Assembly (NCBI GenBank): GCA_049334165.1
Contig: JBEGHD010000022.1
From: JBEGHD01 sp049334165
Lineage (GTDB): Bacteria; Bacteroidota; Bacteroidia; Flavobacteriales_D; Sanyastnellaceae
Direction: 5' to 3' (one strand)
Length of the DNA stretch: 27,714 nucleotides
A program made the translations under genes and the position numbers. Below are positions 15,431 to 24,368 of this stretch, piece after piece. The number at the start of each line of letters is the position of its first letter. Position 1 is the first letter of the stretch. The notes under the pieces are model-generated. The model worked only from the letters and a program-made list of their open reading frames with translations. It ran no database searches and had not been told where the DNA came from.

Positions 15431-16771
15431 ATGGGATGTGAGTCGTGTTCAAACAAGGGCGGAGGATTGCCGGCAGGATGCCGCAACAATGGCTCTTGTG
15501 GTGTGGACGGTTGCAATAAATTAGACGTTTTTGATTGGCTTTCAGGTATGGATTTACCCGATAGCCAAAAACCATTTGATATAGTTGAAGTGCGGTTTAA
15601 AAACAGCCGCAAATCCTTTTACCGCAACACTGGCGACCTCGAATTGCAGGTGGGCGATGTTGTTACGGTAGAGTCTTCACCCGGCCACGATGTGGGCATA
15701 GTTTCAGTAGTTGGCGAGTTGGTCAGGCTACAGATGAACAAAAAGGGAGTGAAGGACAATCACGAGGTCAAAAAGATTTATCGCAAAGCCACACAAGAAG
15801 ATATAACCACCTGGCAGGAAGTCAGGATGAAAGAGAATGACACCATGATGATTTCTCGCGAGATTGCCGATAGCCTCGGCCTCGTGATGAAAATCAGCGA
15901 TGTGGAATATCAGGGCGATGGCAAAAAGGTCACCATTTATTACACCGCAGAAGGTCGTGTAGACTTTCGGGATCTTATCAGAAAGCTCGCGGAGTCTTTC
16001 AAAACCAGAATTGAGATGCGCCAGATCGGAGCGCGGCAGGAAGCCGGTCGTCTCGGTGGAATAGGATCGTGTGGGAGAGAGCTTTGCTGCTCTACCTGGC
16101 TTACCGATTTTAGATCAGTGTCAACTAGTGCAGCTCGCTATCAGCAGCTTTCGCTAAACCCACAAAAACTTGCCGGACAGTGCGGAAAATTGAAATGCTG
16201 CCTCAATTACGAGCTCGATCAGTACCTCGATGCGATTAAAGAATTTCCGCCACCATCTACCAAACTGTTCACGCATAAAGGAACAGCCGTTCATTTCAAG
16301 ACAGACATTTTTAAACGCATCATGTACTTCATTTACGAAGAGCAGATGGGCGGAGCTCCCGTTGCTTTGAGCATCGATGCTTTGAACGAAATCATGGAGA
16401 TGAACAAGGCCGGCAAGAAGCCCGATGATCTTTCCGGTTTCATAGAGCGAGAAGAAGTGGAAGAGGTGGATTACCTAAATGCTGTTGGCGAAGACAGCCT
16501 CACTCGCTTCGATAGAACAAGCAAAGGCGGAAGGAAGAAGAAGCGAAAAGGCAGAAAACCCGGTGGAGGACCTAAGAACAAGGGTGGCCAATCTGCAAAG
16601 GGAACAAAACCGAACAAGGGTCCTAAAGGTAAAGGGCCGCAAAACAAAGGGCCGAAAGGAAAAGGCCCAAAAGGAAAACCCAAGGGAAAAGGCAAAGGCC
16701 CAAAAGGCGGTGGAAAACCAAAGAACAAGAACAACTCAGGACCGAAAAACGATGGCAAAGACAAGAGTTAA
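15431..16771 (+). CDS. PSP1/RicT (YaaT)-like protein with Cys-rich head and Lys/Gly/Pro tail
   Basis: A 446-residue protein. The N-terminus is Cys-rich (Cys 3, 6, 17, 23, 28). The PSP1-type core has CGRELCC (214-220) and CGKLKCC (251-257), the Cys pairs typical of the RicT/YaaT family, which in Bacillus forms an Fe-S-containing complex with RicA and RicF acting in RNA processing and development. Residues about 365-446 are a low-complexity basic tail built from GPKGKGP-like steps with almost no acidic residues, probably disordered and perhaps RNA-binding. RicA and RicF are not seen here. In flavobacteria a PSP1 gene commonly precedes gldH, and here the two overlap. The exact role in Bacteroidota is not established. 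Confidence 0.85.
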   Translation: MGCESCSNKGGGLPAGCRNNGSCGVDGCNKLDVFDWLSGMDLPDSQKPFDIVEVRFKNSRKSFYRNTGDLELQVGDVVTVESSPGHDVGIVSVVGELVRLQMNKKGVKDNHEVKKIYRKATQEDITTWQEVRMKENDTMMISREIADSLGLVMKISDVEYQGDGKKVTIYYTAEGRVDFRDLIRKLAESFKTRIEMRQIGARQEAGRLGGIGSCGRELCCSTWLTDFRSVSTSAARYQQLSLNPQKLAGQCGKLKCCLNYELDQYLDAIKEFPPPSTKLFTHKGTAVHFKTDIFKRIMYFIYEEQMGGAPVALSIDALNEIMEMNKAGKKPDDLSGFIEREEVEEVDYLNAVGEDSLTRFDRTSKGGRKKKRKGRKPGGGPKNKGGQSAKGTKPNKGPKGKGPQNKGPKGKGPKGKPKGKGKGPKGGGKPKNKNNSGPKNDGKDKS

Positions 16772-17228
16772 ATTGATTGGTGCTTTGGCAATCCTTCTTG
16801 TGGGACTTGCCTCCTGTGACAACGATGTTGTTTATGAAGAAAATCGGGAGATTGCAAAAGCTGTGTGGTCGGCCGATGAGCCAGTTGTGTTTTCTTTTGA
16901 AGTGCAGGACACGGTGAGTATGAACAACATGTTTATCAACCTGCGCAATGGCGACAATTATCCATTTAGCAATCTGTTTCTGTTTGTGGAAATGTCGTTT
17001 CCAAATGGCAAAACAAAGACCGATACCATCGAGTGTTTTTTGGCTGCACCAAACGGTGAGTGGTTGGGCTCTGGAATTGGCAATGTCTACGACAACCGCT
17101 TTTTGTATCAGAAGCAAAAACGCTTTCCGCTCGAGGGTCAGTATAAGGTGAAGATCAATCAGGCGATGCGAAGAGACTCGCTGCCCGAGATTTACGATGT
17201 CGGTTTTCGAATAGCCCGCGCGAAGTAG
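16752..17228 (+). CDS. gldH: Gliding motility lipoprotein GldH
   Basis: A 158-residue lipoprotein: basic MAKTRVK, a hydrophobic stretch and the lipobox LASC with Cys22, then the EVQDT..MNNMFINLRNGDNYPFSNLFLFVEMSFP segment I recognise from GldH, and a C-terminal DVGFRI. GldH is a membrane-anchored lipoprotein needed for gliding in Flavobacterium johnsoniae. I chose the ATG at 16752 because the signal peptide starts there; the frame is open further upstream, but that part only shadows the PSP1 tail. The start lies inside the PSP1 gene, giving a 20-bp overlap and likely translational coupling. Confidence 0.88.
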   Translation: MAKTRVKLIGALAILLVGLASCDNDVVYEENREIAKAVWSADEPVVFSFEVQDTVSMNNMFINLRNGDNYPFSNLFLFVEMSFPNGKTKTDTIECFLAAPNGEWLGSGIGNVYDNRFLYQKQKRFPLEGQYKVKINQAMRRDSLPEIYDVGFRIARAK

Positions 17229-17229
17229 A

Positions 17230-17246
17230 ATTTACGGTTCGTAAAT
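17230..17246. repeat. Small perfect hairpin across the gldH/cbpM convergent junction
   Basis: ATTTACG (17230-17236), a GTT loop and CGTAAAT (17240-17246) form a 7-bp stem. It begins 2 bp after the gldH stop and contains the cbpM stop. There is no immediate T run on either strand, so it is at best a weak terminator. Confidence 0.5.
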
Positions 17247-17525
17247 CTCAAGTCGTTTTTCGAGTAACTCCATTTCTCGCTGCATGCGCTCCATCTTTTT
17301 GGTGAGTCGGTGAATCACTTCGATACCAGCAACGTTCACGTCCAGGTCGTTTGAGATCCGAATGAATTTTTCCAGATCGGTGAGTTGGCTCTCTGCAATC
17401 TTTTTTTCGCGATTGTCCTCTACCACTTCAATGAGCTCAAATTCGCTGAGAGAAATGACAAACGACTCTGTGATGTCGTGGCTTTCGCAAATGGTTTTCA
17501 GCGTGATGTATCGTTGATTTTTCAT
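17232..17525 (-). CDS. cbpM: Chaperone modulator CbpM-like protein
   Basis: A 97-residue cytoplasmic protein whose N-terminal half resembles a short MerR-like/CbpM fold (ITLKTICESHDITESFV) and whose C-terminal half is a coiled coil (RLTKKMERMQREMELLEKRLE). CbpM binds the J-domain of CbpA and inhibits its stimulation of DnaK. The start overlaps the stop of the upstream cbpA-like gene by 4 bp (17522-17525), a typical coupled pair. It ends only 3 bp from the convergent gldH stop. Confidence 0.8.
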   Translation of the reverse strand: MKNQRYITLKTICESHDITESFVISLSEFELIEVVEDNREKKIAESQLTDLEKFIRISNDLDVNVAGIEVIHRLTKKMERMQREMELLEKRLEIYEP

Positions 17526-18457
17526 TGTGCTGTGGTTTTTTTGAGATTCGCCAATTCGGTGAAGAGTTCTTTTTCGCGACTGCTCAGCGTTTTTGGAATT
17601 TCTACCTGATAGGTCACGTAGAGGTCTCCAAACTGTCCTTCCTTCTTATAGACCGGAAACCCTTTTCCTTTCAGCCTGACTTTGGTGTTGTTTTGAGTGC
17701 CTGGTTTAACCTTCAACTTGATGGCTCCGCTCATGGTATCGATGGTAATTTCACCGCCCAGAACAGCCGTGTAGAGATCGATAGATTTGGTGGTGTACAG
17801 ATCGTTACCGACTCTTTTGAATCGTTCGTTGTTAGGGATTCTAAACTTGATGTACAGATCTCCCTTAGGGCCACCGTTGGTGCCTTCGCCACCGTAACCC
17901 GAGAGTTTTATGGTTTGCCCATCTTCAACTCCGGCAGGAATAGTGATACGAATATTTTTCCCGTTTACGGTAAAAGTTTGCTTGTGCGTGGTGTAGGCTT
18001 GCTCTAGAGTTAGTTCCACTTCGGAATGGAAGTCCTGGCCGCGGAATCTGGTGTTGCGACTTCTTCTGCTACCACCGGTAAATCCGGATTGACCTCCAAA
18101 CATCGATGAGAAAAAGTCTGAGAAGTCTGAGAAATCCTCTCCGCCAAAATCGCCTGAGTAAGTGTAAGCCCTACCCGACTGTTGCCCACCTTGTCGCTGC
18201 TGGGCACGCTGATACTTTTCATATTCCTCTCCGTGTTTCCAGTCTTTGCCGTACTTGTCGTACTTCTTGCGTTTTTCAGGGTCGCTCAATACCGCGTGAG
18301 CTTCGTTGAGCTGCTGAAATTTCTTTTTCGCTTCCGGATTGTCGGGGTTCACGTCCGGATGAAGCTTTCTGGCCTTTTTGCGATAAGCCTTTTTTATCTG
18401 TTCTGCAGTGGCGTTTTTGTCTACACCGAGAATCTTGTAGTAATCAATAAATTCCAT
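17522..18457 (-). CDS. cbpA: CbpA-type J-domain co-chaperone (DnaJ class B)
   Basis: A 311-residue protein with J-domain 1-70 (DYYKILGVDKNA, HPD at 33-35), a Gly/Phe-rich linker about 85-135, and two C-terminal substrate-binding beta domains (ITIPAGVEDGQTIKLSGYG and VKPGTQNNTKVRLKGKG). There is no CxxCxGxG zinc finger, which makes it CbpA-like rather than DnaJ. It stimulates DnaK ATPase and hands over unfolded clients. It is transcribed before cbpM and overlaps it by 4 bp, so activator and inhibitor are co-made. Confidence 0.9.
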   Translation of the reverse strand: MEFIDYYKILGVDKNATAEQIKKAYRKKARKLHPDVNPDNPEAKKKFQQLNEAHAVLSDPEKRKKYDKYGKDWKHGEEYEKYQRAQQRQGGQQSGRAYTYSGDFGGEDFSDFSDFFSSMFGGQSGFTGGSRRSRNTRFRGQDFHSEVELTLEQAYTTHKQTFTVNGKNIRITIPAGVEDGQTIKLSGYGGEGTNGGPKGDLYIKFRIPNNERFKRVGNDLYTTKSIDLYTAVLGGEITIDTMSGAIKLKVKPGTQNNTKVRLKGKGFPVYKKEGQFGDLYVTYQVEIPKTLSSREKELFTELANLKKTTAQ

Positions 18458-18571
18458 GGCATCAAGCTGATGGGTTCATTTTTGCTAGCTAAAATGTAGA
18501 AAACTATGATGAAATTTCCACTTATTTTAACAGCTATCAATGTGTTGCTGTTTTCCTTACCTCGGGAAATT

Positions 18572-19000
18572 TCACTTGAAAAATTGATCAAATGAATTGA
18601 GATGATTTTCTATTTTTTTTAATGCAATCTCTTTTTCCTCAAGTGTTCCTTTCTCAAGCTTTTTGAGCTGTTTTGAAAGTGGTGCCAAATAATTATGAAG
18701 CTGGTTGTGCGCCTCACCGGTCATCGTACACTTTTCAAAAATGAGACTGAACTCTTTTTGCAGCTTAGATTGCAACTGTCCGAAATCGCTGTTTTGGCCT
18801 TTTTCAAACTCATCAACCAGCTTCTTCATTTTTTCGATGCCTGTAGTAGTGGCCGGATTGGCTTTCCATTTTTCACCATTGTTCAGCTCCACCTTGTGTG
18901 AGGTACTGTCGTGATTGTGGTCGTCACCTTGAGATCCACAAGAAGTGAGCGCTCCGCAGAAAAATGTGATCAAAATAAATGAGAGGATAAAATTTTTCAT
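18572..19000 (-). CDS. Small lipoprotein with His/Asp-rich head (unknown function)
   Basis: A 142-residue lipoprotein: MKNFILSF..., a hydrophobic segment and the lipobox LTSC with Cys21, then a short HNHDSTSH stretch that could bind a metal. The rest is helical and amphipathic, with a conserved-looking ECTMTGEAHNQLHNYLAPL-like segment (here KCTMTGEAHNQLH). I do not recognise a named family. It is predicted to be anchored in a membrane facing the periplasm. It is separated from cbpA by 114 bp; the two genes are not obviously linked. Confidence 0.65.
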   Translation of the reverse strand: MKNFILSFILITFFCGALTSCGSQGDDHNHDSTSHKVELNNGEKWKANPATTTGIEKMKKLVDEFEKGQNSDFGQLQSKLQKEFSLIFEKCTMTGEAHNQLHNYLAPLSKQLKKLEKGTLEEKEIALKKIENHLNSFDQFFK

Positions 19001-19111
19001 GTCAGGTTATTTTGTTCGTCAGAAATGTAAGGACATATTTTTCTGCCAGAAATGATAGCGATCAGCAGTGGAGGTGAGAAATGAATGCCTCAGATAATTT
19101 AGGTGAAAAGC

Positions 19112-19149
19112 AATAAAAAAAGCCTCTCCCGAAAATCGAGAGAGGCTTT
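19112..19149 (-). terminator. Intrinsic terminator downstream of the PLD-like gene
   Basis: On the minus strand AAAGCCTCTC (19149-19140) pairs with GAGAGGCTTT (19128-19119), followed by a T-rich tract down to 19112. It begins 24 bp after the end of the PLD-like gene. Confidence 0.85.
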
Positions 19150-19173
19150 GAAAAATTCTTTTTCAGAAAAGAA

Positions 19174-21408
19174 TTACTGAACGACAACTTTTGAAGTCAG
19201 TCGCTGTCCTTCATGAGTCATTTCAACTGCGTAGACACCCGCGCTGAGCGAAGAGATATCTACAGAAGTTTGCTTCGAATTCATTCTTCCCTGCCAAACT
19301 ACATTACCAAGGAGGTCAAAGATCTTCACGTCTCCACCAACCTTGTCTGTGCGGATATTCAGCACGTTGTCTGATGGGTTCGGGAAAACTGTCAAGTTCA
19401 GTTCGTTGTCGAGTTCATTCACGCCCACAACACAATCCAAAATGGTGTTGTCGATATCGAGAATATCAACACCAAGATCATTTAGGCGGGCTGCGAACTC
19501 CTGAAAATAGAGGTTAGCAACACGCTCCGAGTGAACGACAACTGTGTTTTCGTCATTCACGTTTTCTGCTGATGAAGACCAGTTGTGAGAACCAGTGACA
19601 ACGATTGGATCGTTATCCACGTGACAAATGTCTACGATACAATATTTGTGGTGAAGCAGTGGAGAAACACCTTCGTGCGAGTAAACGAATACACCGGCAT
19701 CCTGAAGGGTTTCGAACTCGCTTCCGGTGGCTGATTCCATTTCGATCATTCCCACAGCTGTTACAAAAAAGCTATTGTTCGCCTCTATAACTGCCTGTCC
19801 CAACTCATCTCTAGTGAATGCAAGAGTGGCGAAGTAGAGGCTTTGATCTGTACTTTCAATAGCTCTTTGGATGGCGCCTGTAGCGTTATCAGTTGGCGAA
19901 AAGTAGACTTCTACTTCGTTTCCACCAACGATGTACTTCTCGGGTGTGTTGATCAGCTTTTCATCACCAAAGACTGAGTTGGCCAAGTTTGGTGTAGGTC
20001 CATCACTTCCCCACATTTCGTTGAACTCAACGCGGTAACCTTTTGCCAGTGATTCATCCTGAAAAATGATAGCGTTGTTGTAATCGTCCAAAAGTTGAAC
20101 GGTAGTAAGGTTGGTCGCTCCAGTTACCAGAGTAGCTTTGTCGGTGTAGTCGGCATCAACGATGATAAACTTGTTGTGCATTCCACTTCCTTCTGAGTTT
20201 TCACGGAAAAGCACCGGGATGTTTACGTTGAACTGATCCACTCCAGCGTTGAGGTTGGATCCTTCTGCGATGTAGCGAATTTCAACTCCGCGCTCGTAAG
20301 CATCATTCACAGCATTGATCATTGTCTGATCGTTGATGTTGTAAATTGCCATGTCAAGAGTATGCTCGGCACGATCGATAACTGCTGCCAGTGAGTCGTT
20401 CATGGCATCTCCAAGAGAAATGGCGTATTCACCCGAAGACATGGTGTGGTCAACAGAGCCGTTGAAATAAACGGTGATTTCACCTGATGAAAGAGATTCT
20501 GTTGCATACGCAGAAACACCAGATTCGGCAGATCCGTCACCGTTAGATGAAACGGCCTTGGCGTAGTAAATTGTTCCTGGTTCAAGCCCATCTAGCACAA
20601 TTTCGTGATCTGTTGTGAGGTCTGTGGTTTCCACAGATTCACTTAGGTTGTCTGGAGAAAGTCCGTACTCCACACGTGTGATTCCTTCCGTATCTGTAGT
20701 CCAGCTGAGCGAAAAAGAAGTAGTTGTAATGTCATCCTGAACGATGGTTGAAGCGATATTGATGGGCGATGCAGAGAAAAGGTCGTCCTGATCTCTGGGC
20801 AGAATCTGATAGCCACCAACTCCTGTGAAAGAGAATTGCGAGAGAATTCCAGTAAGTTGCACAGCACCCACAGGAATCAATTCTCCGATCAGAACGCTAC
20901 CAGTGCGCACGTAAATGATTCCAGATTCGTCTCCTGCCGTAAATGCATAAGTGGAGTTTCCTTCGAAGTTTTCTCCTCCATTACTGAAAATGGCCCCGTT
21001 GATCTGTACGAGTTCCCCTTCGAGCGACTCGTTGAGATCATTAGGAGTAACGACCTGAACATCGGGAAGCGTATTGCCCGAGCTGTTGATTGTGACACTG
21101 GTAAGGTCTGGGCCAACTTCAAGCAATCCGTTGTATTGAGTGACCACACCGCTAACAGTTATTTCGTCACCTCGAAGCGGAGCAGAACTCCAGTCGCTCC
21201 AGTCGTTGCCAGGGTAGATGGCAATACCGGCAGTCTCGTCCTGAATGTAGCGAACGGATGATCCCATTTCATCACCATTTGTAACAATTCCGGTGATGGT
21301 TACTGAGCTTCCTTCGCCATAGTTTTGTCTCAGGTCCAGAATGTTGTCCTGCGCCAACATTTGCGTGGCAAAAAGACCTGAAAGAACAATTGAAATTAGA
21401 TACTTCAT
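19174..21408 (-). CDS. Secreted phospholipase D-superfamily protein (OB-like, FN3, two HKD) with T9SS type A sorting domain
   Basis: A 744-residue protein with signal peptide about 1-19. Residues about 30-110 and 115-212 resemble OB-fold repeats (VTITGIVTNGD, YIQDETAGIAIY; VQINGAIF, GIIYV). About 216-305 is FN3-like. About 310-640 holds two PLD catalytic motifs: H411xK413(x4)D418 (MHNKFIIVD, then TGATNLT) and H586xK588(x4)D593 (LHHKYCIVD, then TGSHNWSSSA). About 660-744 is a type A T9SS sorting domain (FPNPSDNVLNI ... KVVVQ). Two HKD motifs make a full active site for phosphodiester cleavage; the substrate could be nucleic acid or phospholipid. The OB-like repeats and SHNWS motif favour a nuclease, but this is inference. 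The gene starts 12 bp after the TonB receptor gene and ends before a terminator, so the two form an operon. Confidence 0.82.
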   Translation of the reverse strand: MKYLISIVLSGLFATQMLAQDNILDLRQNYGEGSSVTITGIVTNGDEMGSSVRYIQDETAGIAIYPGNDWSDWSSAPLRGDEITVSGVVTQYNGLLEVGPDLTSVTINSSGNTLPDVQVVTPNDLNESLEGELVQINGAIFSNGGENFEGNSTYAFTAGDESGIIYVRTGSVLIGELIPVGAVQLTGILSQFSFTGVGGYQILPRDQDDLFSASPINIASTIVQDDITTTSFSLSWTTDTEGITRVEYGLSPDNLSESVETTDLTTDHEIVLDGLEPGTIYYAKAVSSNGDGSAESGVSAYATESLSSGEITVYFNGSVDHTMSSGEYAISLGDAMNDSLAAVIDRAEHTLDMAIYNINDQTMINAVNDAYERGVEIRYIAEGSNLNAGVDQFNVNIPVLFRENSEGSGMHNKFIIVDADYTDKATLVTGATNLTTVQLLDDYNNAIIFQDESLAKGYRVEFNEMWGSDGPTPNLANSVFGDEKLINTPEKYIVGGNEVEVYFSPTDNATGAIQRAIESTDQSLYFATLAFTRDELGQAVIEANNSFFVTAVGMIEMESATGSEFETLQDAGVFVYSHEGVSPLLHHKYCIVDICHVDNDPIVVTGSHNWSSSAENVNDENTVVVHSERVANLYFQEFAARLNDLGVDILDIDNTILDCVVGVNELDNELNLTVFPNPSDNVLNIRTDKVGGDVKIFDLLGNVVWQGRMNSKQTSVDISSLSAGVYAVEMTHEGQRLTSKVVVQ

Positions 21409-21420
21409 TAAAATGAAAAT

Positions 21421-24267
21421 TTAATATGTAATTGATAAAGTTAGGTTGAATCTGCGTGGAGGTCCGAAGAAGACCGCTGCAGACTCAGCATTAAAATTCT
21501 GCGGGACGCCAGTAAACTGGTCGTTATTTTGAGCGTCAGTAATGTATTTCGAATCGAGGAGGTTGAGCACGCTGAGTCGGATATCCATGTGGCCGTCCTT
21601 TGGGAGGTCCAGACGATATCCGGTGTGAAAATCGAGCAGGTTGTAAGCTGGAGTTTTCCAGGATTCACGTCCTGCGTCTTCACCAACAAGCGATTCTGGA
21701 TTGAAGTCGGCATATTGATTTCCGAAATAGGTGCTTCTGAGCTTTACATAAAAATCGTCCAGAATGTCGTAGCGAATCAATCCTCCAATTTGTAGCTGAG
21801 CAGCATTTCCAACATGAACTCCTCGCGGGTCAAATTCAACGGTGTACGGCTCTCCGGTGTCATCATTGATGATCAGGAGGTTGGTGTTTTGGTCAACCAG
21901 TTCCCCTTCCTCGGTAGATTGCCAGGTCCAGTCACCGACAGACAGTAATCCTTCAATTGTAAGCTTCGGTGTCACAAGGTACGCACCCTGAACTTCCAAG
22001 CCGAGGTGCAGTGCGTCCATGTCCGGCACGAACACAAGAGCTCTGTCATTTTCTCCGGTAGGCTCTGGGTGAGCTACCTGCACGTTTTGATTCACCGGTT
22101 TATTGAACCACTGTGTTCTGTAAGCGTTCATGGTAATATTCCAGCGGTCCTTTTTGTAAGCGGCTCCGGCTTCAATTGCCTGAATAATTTCGTTGGCGTA
22201 ATTGTCAGTCACATTGTTTTGACGGTCGATAACGTTGTCGAACCTTGGAGCTTTTGAAAGGTATCCGAGGTTACCGTATACATTGAAGAACTCGCTAACA
22301 TTGTAGTTGGCTCCACCTTTTATTGTGTAGTTGTGAAGTGAAATCCAGTCGGTCTCGTAGGTTTCCAGACCGTCAGAGTTTCTGTCGTAGGTGGTTCCGT
22401 TGTAAGTCACAGGTGTGTTGTATCCAATTTCCAGCGTTGTGTCTGGCACCTGAACCTGGTTTCCGTCCATGTAAACTGTTTCGTAAAGCTGTAGGGTTTT
22501 AGGCCTGAAGTAGTCTACAGCCTTATAACCTGTATAAGCCCCTGAAACATTGATGAAAGCCGACCAGTTAAGCTTTTTCACCTCAGCCTGGAAGTATCCA
22601 CCGGCCCAACGAACAATTCCTTCATCGTGGTAGGTGAATTTATCTCCTTCGCGAATCTTGGTTTCCGGATCCTGATTTTTATTATTTGTGTCCAAAACAT
22701 AATCTCCACCGAGCAAATCGTAGGGAGTTCTGTAGTGCTCCCCTTTGTAGCTGCGTCCATCAACTCCAAAGTTCAAAGTCCACTCATCGTTCGGTGTGTA
22801 AGTAATGTTACCAATGTAGCCGTACCAAAAGTGGTTGTTGATAGACGACTGCAGATAATTTTCAGACTCAATTTCACCTTCTTCATCACCAGGGTTGAGA
22901 CCATCAGGAGATATGAAAGTATCTACTAATAAGTTGTTATCGTAGAGCGTCTGAAAATCGATTTGGCCGTTGGTGGTTTGAGGCCATGAAGTGGAGTTGA
23001 GGCTTGTTCCACCACCATTTCCGAGAGAAAGGTAAGCGGTGTTTGTGATGTAAATATTTTCATTTACTGTCCACAGGTCGCGAAGTGTGAATTGCGGTTT
23101 GTGGTAATAATTTACTCTTTCATTGAGCGTTCTTAGTCGACCACTTTCATAAGGGTGATTTCCCTGGTTGTTGATGGGTCCGTAGGTACGGTCTTCGTAC
23201 TGCCCCCAGTGTTGGTTATAGAGTATACCGTATTCAGTGAAACGGTCTATTTCAGATTCACTCACACCGAGATCGCGAGCAAATTCGTGCGAATAGTTAG
23301 CGATCGGGCGTTTGAATGATCTTTGTCCGTGGCTTTGTGGTGCTCCCATTCCGCTCAGACTAAGAAGGTGGTTGCCAAGTTCTTTTTCAACCTTTAGATA
23401 GTAGAAGTAACCTTCGGTGAAAAGTTGATCGCCATAGCCATTTCCGGTTTTGTAGCTACCGGCAACGGTCACTCCCCAACCATTGTCCATTCTGCCTGTA
23501 GTGAGTCCAATCGTTGATCTTGTGAAGCCGAAGCTTCCCACCTCTTGCCTGAAGGTAACTCCTTTTTCGGAGTCGATCCCTTTGGTAAGAATATTCATTG
23601 TTCCTCCAACAGAAGGGATAGCGAGCCTGGAGGCACCAAGACCGCGCTGAACTTGAATAGAACGCGTAACAGCATCGAGCCCGAACCAGTTGCTCCAGTA
23701 TACCCAGCCATTTTCCATGTCATTCACCGGAACCCCATCGATCATCACTGCGATATTTCTCTGGTCAAATCCGCGGATGGTTATTCTGGCATCACCATCG
23801 CCACCACCTTGCTGAGTTGCATAAACTCCGGGAGTGCTATTGAGAATCATAGGCAAATCCTGGGAGGCCATTTCTTCGTTGATCTGGGCGGGCAAAACGT
23901 TTGCGAATGCAACTGGAGTTTCGCGTTCACGAGCTACATCGGCAACAACATCAGCCACACCAAGACTCTCAGTTTTGAGCATAAAGCTCTGCTCCTGAAC
24001 GCCAGAGTTGATGGTGATAGTTTTCACTTGCGGCTTATAACCCACGTAGGATACACGAAGCTCATAAGTGCCGTATTCGAGTTTTACCTTGTACTGTCCG
24101 TCAATGCCGGTGGTTGTTCCTTTATTTTCTTCGTAAAGAACATAAGCCCCGATGAGCGGCTCTTTTGTTGTGGCATCGTAAACAGTACCCTTTAGAGTTC
24201 CCTCTTGCGCCAAAAATGTGAGCGGAAAGAGAATTAGGGTGGCCAGGGAGGTGAACAGTCTTTTCAT
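21421..24267 (-). CDS. TonB-dependent receptor with CarboxypepD_reg-like N-terminal domain
   Basis: A 948-residue outer-membrane receptor. Signal peptide about 1-20, carboxypeptidase-regulatory-like domain about 23-95 (GTLKGTVYDATTKEPLIGAY), a presumed TonB-box region near 100-120, then plug about 120-232 (ITIRGFDQRNIAVMIDGVP, GGTMNILTKG), and a 22-strand-type beta barrel to the end, closing in a Tyr-terminated strand (RRFNLTLSITY). It imports a large or scarce substrate using the proton-motive force through TonB. There is no SusD-like gene beside it, so it is not a SusCD pair. Co-transcription with the PLD-like gene and proximity of the lamin-tail protein suggest that the substrate is a product of phosphodiester cleavage; the sequence alone does not show which. 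Confidence 0.9.
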   Translation of the reverse strand: MKRLFTSLATLILFPLTFLAQEGTLKGTVYDATTKEPLIGAYVLYEENKGTTTGIDGQYKVKLEYGTYELRVSYVGYKPQVKTITINSGVQEQSFMLKTESLGVADVVADVARERETPVAFANVLPAQINEEMASQDLPMILNSTPGVYATQQGGGDGDARITIRGFDQRNIAVMIDGVPVNDMENGWVYWSNWFGLDAVTRSIQVQRGLGASRLAIPSVGGTMNILTKGIDSEKGVTFRQEVGSFGFTRSTIGLTTGRMDNGWGVTVAGSYKTGNGYGDQLFTEGYFYYLKVEKELGNHLLSLSGMGAPQSHGQRSFKRPIANYSHEFARDLGVSESEIDRFTEYGILYNQHWGQYEDRTYGPINNQGNHPYESGRLRTLNERVNYYHKPQFTLRDLWTVNENIYITNTAYLSLGNGGGTSLNSTSWPQTTNGQIDFQTLYDNNLLVDTFISPDGLNPGDEEGEIESENYLQSSINNHFWYGYIGNITYTPNDEWTLNFGVDGRSYKGEHYRTPYDLLGGDYVLDTNNKNQDPETKIREGDKFTYHDEGIVRWAGGYFQAEVKKLNWSAFINVSGAYTGYKAVDYFRPKTLQLYETVYMDGNQVQVPDTTLEIGYNTPVTYNGTTYDRNSDGLETYETDWISLHNYTIKGGANYNVSEFFNVYGNLGYLSKAPRFDNVIDRQNNVTDNYANEIIQAIEAGAAYKKDRWNITMNAYRTQWFNKPVNQNVQVAHPEPTGENDRALVFVPDMDALHLGLEVQGAYLVTPKLTIEGLLSVGDWTWQSTEEGELVDQNTNLLIINDDTGEPYTVEFDPRGVHVGNAAQLQIGGLIRYDILDDFYVKLRSTYFGNQYADFNPESLVGEDAGRESWKTPAYNLLDFHTGYRLDLPKDGHMDIRLSVLNLLDSKYITDAQNNDQFTGVPQNFNAESAAVFFGPPRRFNLTLSITY

Positions 24268-24322
24268 GGTTCAGACTTTCAAGTTCGCGTCAGGTTTAAA
24301 AAAAGCTTTATTCTGAAAGCTC

Positions 24323-24357
24323 AAAAAAACAGGCCCCTCCAATAGTTGGAGGGGCCT
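24323..24357 (-). terminator. Strong intrinsic terminator after the lamin-tail gene
   Basis: On the minus strand a perfect 12-bp stem AGGCCCCTCCAA (24357-24346) / TTGGAGGGGCCT (24342-24331) with a 3-nt loop is followed by a T run (24329-24323). It lies 12 bp after the stop of the lamin-tail gene and before the receptor gene, so most lamin-tail transcripts should end here. Confidence 0.88.
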
Positions 24358-24368
24358 CAAGTTAAATA

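Noticed and set aside
16471..16764. 97-residue antisense frame rich in Phe, Gly and Pro
   Set aside because: It is the complement of the Lys/Gly/Pro tail of the PSP1 gene and has no independent support.
18529..18552. Inverted repeat AACAGC/GCTGTT as terminator of the lipoprotein gene
   Set aside because: Only 6 bp of stem with a 12-nt loop, and no T run on the minus strand.
19022..19029. TACATTTC as -7 box of the lipoprotein gene
   Set aside because: The last position is C instead of G and no -33 box is seen; too weak to call.
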